This document shows, piece by piece, positions 13,469-16,907 of a stretch of 16,907 bases of DNA (the stretch's first letter is position 1; every line of letters starts with the position of its first letter). The DNA comes from SZUA-1377 sp964622255 (GTDB taxonomy: Bacteria > Campylobacterota > Campylobacteria > Campylobacterales > QNZT01). The DNA lies in the NCBI GenBank assembly GCA_964622255.1, contig CAZUPK010000043.1, positions 1 to 16,907 on the forward strand, in the 5' to 3' direction. Below the pieces are notes generated by a model. It saw nothing but the letters and a program-made list of their open reading frames with translations, was not told the DNA's origin and searched no databases. The translations under genes were made by a program, and so were the position numbers.

Positions 13469-14080
13469 ATGAGCGGTTATCCGAAGTTTTTTGATGAAGT
13501 GGAAGAGATGGAGTTGAAAGATCCTTTAAGTGAAGTTTTAGGAACTTTTGAAGACGGACTTATAAAGATAAAATACCTTTCCATTGTAAAGATGGCAGGA
13601 CATAGTTGTCCGACGGTTGCCATAGCTTATCTTATGACTTTAAAAGCTTTGAAAGTTTTATATCCAAACTCTCTACCAGTTCGTGGAGAGATAAAAGTGG
13701 AGTTTAAAGAGGATGAGAGTGAAGGAGTTATAGGAGTTATCGCAAGTGTTATTTCTAACATAACTGGGGCTACTGAGGTAAGTGGTTTTAAAGGACTTGG
13801 TGGAAAACACTCAAGAGTAAATCTTATGTTTTTTAACTCAAACATATCTTCAAGTGTGAGATTTACAAGGCTTGATAGTGATGAGAGTGTTGATGTTTTT
13901 TATGATCATAAAAAAGTGCCGGGAAATCCTCTGATGCAAGAGCTTATGCAAAAAGTTTTAGGTGGAGTAGCATCTGAAGGGGAGAAAAAAGCTTTTGGTG
14001 AGCTTTGGCAGGAGAGAGTTAAAAAGATACTAATAGATTTTAAAGATGATGAAGAAGTTTGTAAAATAGTCAGAGTATAG
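13469..14080 (+). CDS. FmdE-like protein (formylmethanofuran dehydrogenase subunit E family)
   Basis: This 203-residue protein contains KMAGHSCPTVAIAYLMTLKA (G44-H45-S46-C47-P48), the metal-binding signature of the FmdE family, followed by an alpha/beta core with GFKGLGGKHSRVNLMFF around residue 108-124. A second Cys lies near the end (EEVCKIV). FmdE-like proteins in bacteria without methanogenesis bind zinc, haem or other metals, and most have no known function. GGAGG lies 7 nt before ATG 13469, 3 bp after the DUF59 stop. It is the last intact gene of the operon and its stop overlaps the first codon of a flavoprotein remnant, so the operon was probably longer. Confidence 0.8.
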   Translation: MSGYPKFFDEVEEMELKDPLSEVLGTFEDGLIKIKYLSIVKMAGHSCPTVAIAYLMTLKALKVLYPNSLPVRGEIKVEFKEDESEGVIGVIASVISNITGATEVSGFKGLGGKHSRVNLMFFNSNISSSVRFTRLDSDESVDVFYDHKKVPGNPLMQELMQKVLGGVASEGEKKAFGELWQERVKKILIDFKDDEEVCKIVRV

Positions 14081-14160
14081 ATGATATAGTCATAGTTGGA
14101 GGTGGAGCTTGTGGGTTTTTACCCTCCATACTTTTAGCTAAAAAGGGAAGTAAAGTTACT
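14077..14160 (+). pseudogene. BaiN/HI0933-type flavoprotein, N-terminal remnant
   Basis: Frame 14077 reads IDDIVIVGGGACGFLPSILL then AKKGSKVT, which is the FAD-binding GxGxxG beta-alpha-beta start of an HI0933/BaiN-like NAD(P)/FAD protein. No ATG start survives, and similarity ends near 14160, where the reverse-strand lipoprotein gene ends. It overlaps the FmdE-like stop by 4 bp, as a former sixth operon gene would. Confidence 0.7.
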
Positions 14161-14692
14161 CTTGATAGATTTCTCCGTATCTTTTTGAGTAGTAGCCTTT
14201 ATGTTTTCCACAAGCTATTTCTATAACATCTATATATTTTGTTCCATTGATGTATTTGTAATCATAATGATTTGCTAACATACAGGAAGAATTTGCTACG
14301 ATTTGTTTTCCTACCTTAACACTTCTATTTATATTATATGAATAAGTTAAATTATTGTTTTTATAAAATTTTACTAAAATGGTATTATTGTTTTCTTCAT
14401 ATACAACTTTTTCATCAGTAGCATTTTCTGGTATCTCTTCAACGATATTATTTGGTCCGATAATTCTATAAGTAGCTCTATATGTTGTGCCATCCAAGCT
14501 TTGTGAGGATGTTGATTTACCAGATATAAAACCACTTGGCACAATATAATCCCAAATATCATAAGAAACTCTATTAGAACTCATCGTTGGGAGGTTTTTA
14601 TCAAAACTATTTTCAGTAGAACTACCTCCACCGCAGTTTATAAGAAAAAAAGGTATTAAAGGTATTAGAAATAAAAATATAAATCTTTTCAT
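14156..14692 (-). CDS. Lipoprotein of unknown function
   Basis: The 178-residue product has a type II signal peptide MKRFIFLFLIPLIPFFLINC with a lipobox ending in Cys20, followed by GGGSS, typical of exported lipoproteins. The remainder is a small beta-rich domain with TTYRATYRIIGPNN and ends near CGKHKGYYSKRYGEIYQE. Two further cysteines (in SSCML and IACGK) may form a disulfide. AAGGAG lies 6 nt before ATG 14692. I do not recognise the family. The gene lies between two fragments of one flavoprotein gene, so it probably arrived by insertion or replacement. A FliA-like promoter candidate precedes it. Confidence 0.8.
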   Translation of the reverse strand: MKRFIFLFLIPLIPFFLINCGGGSSTENSFDKNLPTMSSNRVSYDIWDYIVPSGFISGKSTSSQSLDGTTYRATYRIIGPNNIVEEIPENATDEKVVYEENNNTILVKFYKNNNLTYSYNINRSVKVGKQIVANSSCMLANHYDYKYINGTKYIDVIEIACGKHKGYYSKRYGEIYQE

Positions 14693-14711
14693 AAAGCTCT
14701 CCTTGATTGTA

Positions 14712-14738
14712 TTATCGACATTTTTTTATATGACTAAA
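14712..14738 (-). promoter_or_regulatory. Candidate sigma-28-like promoter of the lipoprotein gene
   Basis: On the minus strand, GTCGATAA (14712-14719) is a 7/8 match to the FliA -10, and 11 nt upstream lies TTTAGTCA (4/8 to the -35). The spacing agrees with the other FliA-like sites, but the -35 is weak. GATAAT could alternatively serve as a sigma-70 -10. Confidence 0.35.
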
Positions 14739-14823
14739 TAATAATTAAAAAAAATATTTTAAGCTTTGATTAGAAAAATCAACTGACTGGCTGAAATATG
14801 GTATAGATTAGCACTTAGAAAGG

Positions 14824-14931
14824 GATTTTGGTTATAAAGAGGCTGAAGTTACAAAAGGTAACATCAAGGCTGAGAAAATAGATAATAAAACTATGCATAG
14901 TAAGCTACTTGTTAAAAAAATAACTTTATAA
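14824..14931 (+). pseudogene. BaiN/HI0933-type flavoprotein, C-terminal remnant
   Basis: Frame 14824 reads DFGYKEAEVTKGNIKAEKID followed by NKTMHSKLLVKKI and a stop at 14929-14931. BaiN/HI0933 proteins have an EAxVTxGG...EIDPKTMxSKLVxGLYF segment near the C-terminus, and this is a degraded version lacking the GEVLD part. It belongs with the N-terminal remnant at 14077-14160. Together they span 855 bp instead of about 1.2 kb, and most of that span is the lipoprotein gene. Confidence 0.6.
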
Positions 14932-14997
14932 TATCTTAAAAATAAAAATTAATATCAAAGTTAATAGAAAAAGCTTGTCATTATGCAATTTTTTTTG

Positions 14998-15003
14998 TAT
15001 AAT
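14998..15003 (+). promoter_or_regulatory. Sigma-70 -10 element of the small lipoprotein gene
   Basis: TATAAT follows a T-rich run and a TTG, the usual Campylobacterota housekeeping promoter form. It implies a transcript start near 15010, about 30 nt before ATG 15040, so an upstream in-frame ATG at 14983 cannot be used. Confidence 0.65.
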
Positions 15004-15039
15004 TACCCTTGTATTAAATTTCAAACGAAAGGATGTAGG

Positions 15040-15201
15040 ATGAAAAGAGTAGTTCTAAGTGTTTTGGTAGTGGCAGTGGCTGCATTGGTTTCGGGTTGTA
15101 CTCCAAGTTGTGAGGCTAAAAAACCAGCACCAGCACCGGTAGTTGTAAAACCAGCACCGGCACCGGTAGTTGTTGATACTAAAGAGGCCGCTGTTAAGTA
15201 A
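15040..15201 (+). CDS. Small Pro/Ala-rich lipoprotein
   Basis: The 53-residue precursor MKRVVLSVLVVAVAALVSGC has a lipobox (VSGC) ending in Cys20. The remaining peptide is short and disordered: TPSCEAKKPAPAPVVV, a second KPAPAPVVV, then DTKEAAVK. ATG 15040 is chosen because the predicted promoter lies at 14998-15003 and AAAGGA (15027-15032) precedes it. The encoding DNA holds a 27-bp tandem repeat (15120-15146 and 15147-15173, one mismatch). Such small Pro-rich lipoproteins may anchor to the outer membrane, but no specific function can be assigned. Confidence 0.8.
   Translation: MKRVVLSVLVVAVAALVSGCTPSCEAKKPAPAPVVVKPAPAPVVVDTKEAAVK
15120..15173 (+). repeat. 27-bp tandem repeat encoding KPAPAPVVV
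   Basis: Two 27-bp units with one A/G difference encode two copies of KPAPAPVVV within the small lipoprotein. Copy number could vary between strains. Confidence 0.8.
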
Positions 15202-15211
15202 GCTTTTTTTT

Positions 15212-15240
15212 AAGTCAAAGAGTTTTTGTCTCTTTGGCTT
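15212..15240 (+). terminator. Hairpin downstream of the small lipoprotein gene
   Basis: AAGTCAAAGAG (15212-15222) and CTCTTTGGCTT (15230-15240) form an 11-bp stem with one G-T wobble and a 7-nt loop. It begins 11 nt after the stop. No U-tract follows, so its strength as a terminator is uncertain. Confidence 0.5.
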
Positions 15241-15252
15241 GTTGCTTTGGTC

Positions 15253-15343
15253 TTAAGTGTTTGGAGATGGATTGGATGGCAACGGTGGCTTTGGTGGATA
15301 TTGAGTCTGTTGTGATTTATGTTTAAAAGGTTGAGGTTGCTTG
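15253..15343 (-). other. Possible frameshifted C-terminal tail of the FlgN-like gene
   Basis: In the minus-strand frame ending at TAA 15253-15255, the sequence just downstream of the FlgN-like stop reads QQVYNKQPQPFKHKSQQ, then TQYPPKPPLPSNPSPNT. This Pro/Gln-rich text looks like a disordered tail rather than random sequence. Removing one C from the CCC run in ATACCCACA would join it in frame to the FlgN-like protein. It may be a shadow, a recent frameshift or a sequence error. Confidence 0.35.
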
Positions 15344-15763
15344 TTATACACTTGCTGTGGGTATAGTTGCCGGTTCTCTATCTGCTATTTTGTAGCTGTT
15401 GTGGCTTGATTTGGGTGTTCTATCGAATAAAGATGTGTAAAAGTTGCTTAGTTTTACTATGTATTTTGCATATTCTCTGTTTTTCTTTTTAAGTTTGGAT
15501 AGTTTGGTTTTTAACTCTTCTAGAAGTTTTCGGTCGCTGTTGTCGAGTGTGTTTTCTAAAGGGTTATTTTTTGCTTTTTTTGAAAGTTCATCATCTAGTA
15601 GCGATTTATGTGTTTCAAAAGAGATTGCTAAGTGATTTTTTTTTGTAACTCTTTTAGATATATTATCATAGTTTGCATCCTGAATATCTCTGATATCTTT
15701 TTTTGTTAAATCTATAAGTTGTTCTATATCTTTTATAGCATTTTTTATGTATAGTTGAATCAT
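15344..15763 (-). CDS. FlgN-like flagellar export chaperone
   Basis: The 139-residue, almost fully helical protein has IEQLIDLTKKDIRDIQDANY at the N-terminus, a charged middle with heptad-like leucines, and KLKKKNREYAKYIVKLSNFY near the C-terminus. This is the layout of FlgN-type chaperones, which escort hook-associated proteins FlgK and FlgL to the flagellar export gate. AGAGG lies about 5 nt before ATG 15763. A FliA-like promoter 33 nt upstream supports a late flagellar gene. No flgK or other flagellar gene is adjacent. Sequence identity to characterised FlgN is low at this distance, so the name is a family-level call. Confidence 0.6.
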   Translation of the reverse strand: MIQLYIKNAIKDIEQLIDLTKKDIRDIQDANYDNISKRVTKKNHLAISFETHKSLLDDELSKKAKNNPLENTLDNSDRKLLEELKTKLSKLKKKNREYAKYIVKLSNFYTSLFDRTPKSSHNSYKIADREPATIPTASV

Positions 15764-15795
15764 TTTTACCTCTTAAATGATTTTTAGTTGCCAGT

Positions 15796-15822
15796 ATATC
15801 GGCTTTTTGAATGAGAACTTAA
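15796..15822 (-). promoter_or_regulatory. Sigma-28 (FliA)-like promoter of the FlgN-like gene
   Basis: On the minus strand, TTAAGTTC (15815-15822, 6/8) and GCCGATAT (15796-15803, 7/8) are separated by exactly 11 nt. The -10 is the closest to the enterobacterial FliA consensus in the window. Confidence 0.72.
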
Positions 15823-16012
15823 TCTTTTAGTTCATCTTTTAGGAAGTTAAATAGAAAAATAAGAGGGGTTAGGCAACAATCTTCTATTTTATTTGGTCTT
15901 AATCCCTCCTTTCTTGGCAAAATATATTCTATTCGCAATAGATAATGACCATCTTTTGTTTTTCTTATTTTTTTAATTTCTCTATTGTGTTATGCTCTTT
16001 TAATTCTAGCAT
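15819..16012 (-). pseudogene. Small frameshifted ORF with A7 slippery tract, unknown function
   Basis: On the minus strand, AGGA then 6 nt precede ATG 16012, which opens MLELKEHNTIEKLKK before TAA. The codons before the stop are TTA AAA AAA, so A_AAA_AAA is a canonical -1 slippery heptamer. A -1 shift there continues as IRKTKDGHYLLRIEY, then ILPRKEGLRPNKIEDCC and LTPLIFLFNFLKDELKD, ending at TAA 15819-15821. The result is a coherent 64-residue basic protein. It is either a gene broken by homopolymer change or one using frameshifting or transcript slippage. I do not recognise the family. Its stop overlaps the FliA-like -35 of the next gene. Confidence 0.4.
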
Positions 16013-16225
16013 AATCTATCCTAAGCAATTTTTGTTTCTTTTGTTAAGCCTGTTTTTCTGTTTGATATAATCAAAAATGTATTTTTTTATCTCTTTGAAA
16101 AAAGATGTCCTTCGTTTACCCTAATTTTTGTCAAAAACTATATATTTTGACAAAGAAATATTTAAAAAAGTTACCTGTTTCTTATTGAAAAGTGTTTGAA
16201 AATCCTAAATCACAGAAGTCTTAAA
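16013..16225. other. Intergenic stretch containing one strong inverted repeat
   Basis: I see no gene between the small ORF and the tRNA. The stretch is very AT-rich. Besides the palindrome described at 16127-16154, no conserved motif was found. A long minus-strand A-rich leader (16030-16120) could serve as a 5' region of the small ORF. Confidence 0.4.
16127..16154. promoter_or_regulatory. Perfect 10-bp inverted repeat, operator-like
   Basis: TTTGTCAAAA (16127-16136) and TTTTGACAAA (16145-16154) are perfect inverted copies around an 8-nt spacer ACTATATA. The half-sites are asymmetrical sequences rather than pure AT runs. A dimeric regulator site or a weak terminator for the tRNA transcript are both possible. 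Confidence 0.45.
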
Positions 16226-16302
16226 TGGTAGCAGAGGGGGAACTTGAATCCCCGACCTCCGGCTTATGAGACCAGCGCTCTAACCAGCTGAGCTACCCTG
16301 CC
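16226..16302 (-). tRNA. tRNA-Met (anticodon CAT)
   Basis: The 77-nt minus-strand sequence folds into a complete cloverleaf. The acceptor GGCAGGG pairs with CTCTGCT using two G-U wobbles, the D arm is GCTCAGCTGGTTAGAGC, the anticodon loop CTCATAA has CAT at 34-36, and the T arm GGGGA-TTCAAGT-TCCCC is standard, with encoded CCA. It is not the initiator, which would begin CGCGGGG. Elongator Met is most likely, but tRNA-Ile with CAT (lysidine-modified) cannot be excluded by eye. Confidence 0.93.
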
Positions 16303-16335
16303 ACAAATCTAAAGTTCTCTATAAAAGAGAGCAGG

Positions 16336-16341
16336 ATTATA
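16336..16341 (-). promoter_or_regulatory. Sigma-70 -10 element of the tRNA-Met gene
   Basis: On the minus strand TATAAT (16336-16341) lies 33 nt upstream of the mature tRNA 5' end at 16302. It is the only clear -10 between the GspF-like gene and the tRNA. Confidence 0.55.
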
Positions 16342-16457
16342 ACAAAAAAAACTTATAAAAATATTAAAATACATAATAACATTTAAGATAAATTTTTTCT
16401 AAAAACTATGGAGATTTTGTTGGAAAATTGGAAAATTTGGAGGTTTCCTTTAGTTAT

Positions 16458-16907
16458 TTATGACACAATATCGGCTATACTCCACATTGGTAAAAAAATA
16501 CCTAAAGCCATAATAAGTAAAAATATCGCTATGAAAAAGATCATTATAGGTTCTATATATGTTGATATGTTATCTATAATTTCATTATACTTTGTGTTAT
16601 AATATTTGTCGATTTTTTCCAGCATAAGATTTAAAGAACCGCTTGATTCTCCCGATTTTATCATTTGAAGTATCATATGTTCAAATTCTCCACTATCTTT
16701 AAAACTTTGTGCTAATGATTTTCCATCTTCTATTGATTGAACGATTTGAGATAATTTATCTTTAAGATATAAATTATCAATAGCATTTTTTGAAATTGTC
16801 AATGAATCAACTATAGGAATACCGGAATTTGAAAGTTTATTAAAAATAAAAATAAATCTTCCTACTATCGATAGATGAGTGATTTTACCTATGAGGTAAA
16901 TTTTTTG
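16458..16907 (-). CDS. GspF/PilC-family inner-membrane platform protein (N-terminus off window)
   Basis: The frame is open from the window edge (first codon 16907-16905, Gln) for 149 codons to TAA 16458-16460. Residues read KITHLSIVGRFIFIF, then SNSGIPIVDSLTIS, then SLAQSFKDSGEFEHMILQMI, then KSGESSGSLNLMLEKIDKYY. It ends in a membrane helix (EPIMIFFIAIFLLIMALGIF) and LPMWSIADIVS. This is the second repeat of the T2SSF/PilC domain, with the GxESG motif and C-terminal helix as in the family. Such proteins form the inner-membrane platform of type II secretion, type IV pili or related systems. Roughly 250 N-terminal residues lie outside. It could be the assembly partner for the prepilin at 1636-2250, although the two are 14 kb apart. 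Confidence 0.9.
   Translation of the reverse strand, partial: QKIYLIGKITHLSIVGRFIFIFNKLSNSGIPIVDSLTISKNAIDNLYLKDKLSQIVQSIEDGKSLAQSFKDSGEFEHMILQMIKSGESSGSLNLMLEKIDKYYNTKYNEIIDNISTYIEPIMIFFIAIFLLIMALGIFLPMWSIADIVS

Noticed and set aside
16226..16302. Integration (att) site at the tRNA 3' end
   Set aside because: No duplicated tRNA end or integrase gene was seen in the window.
16408..16602. Plus-strand open frame of 64 codons near the right end
   Set aside because: It overlaps the GspF/PilC-family gene in antisense and has no start signals.

Overview
The window is AT-rich and looks chromosomal, from a member of the Campylobacterota (Epsilonproteobacteria). I infer this from the low GC content, the prepilin signature KKAFTLIE with Ala instead of Gly before the cleavage site, flagellar-type (sigma-28) promoters of the class used in this phylum, and gene families common in sulfur- or nitrate-respiring Campylobacterota. 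I cannot name the genus from sequence alone.

Region 1 (1-4950) is a surface-protein locus. A minus-strand secreted protein with Ig-like and calcium-binding-like modules runs off the left edge. It is divergent from a plus-strand set of three genes: a type IV-type prepilin, a membrane-anchored coiled-coil protein, and a secreted protein with a C-terminal fibrinogen-like domain. The two secreted proteins are paralogues that share an N-terminal half, including four cysteines with identical spacing, but carry different C-terminal modules. Three sigma-28-like promoters with identical geometry drive the locus, two of them back to back. A fourth matching promoter lies in front of a FlgN-like flagellar chaperone gene at about 15.8 kb, which suggests the whole locus belongs to the flagellar regulon.

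Region 2 (4950-10500, minus strand) is a tripartite efflux operon in the order outer-membrane factor, periplasmic adaptor, RND pump. The pump is split into two overlapping half-length ORFs that a one-base change would fuse. Directly upstream (about 10501-11001) is an internally deleted IS200/IS605-family element with a tnpA start, a tnpB C-terminus and a right-end hairpin.

Region 3 (11050-14080, plus strand) is a tight five-gene operon: CopD-like membrane protein, DUF2249 protein, 12-TM membrane protein, MIP18/DUF59 protein and FmdE-like protein. It is preceded by a palindrome resembling a Crp/Fnr-family box, placed as for class II activation. The context suggests a redox or nitrogen-oxide/sulfur function, but the exact job is unknown.

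Region 4 (14077-16907) is patchy. It holds two remnants of a BaiN/HI0933-type flavoprotein with an unrelated lipoprotein gene between them, a small Pro-rich lipoprotein, the FlgN-like gene, a frameshifted small ORF with an A7 slippery tract, a tRNA-Met(CAT), and the C-terminal part of a GspF/PilC-family platform protein that enters from the right edge.
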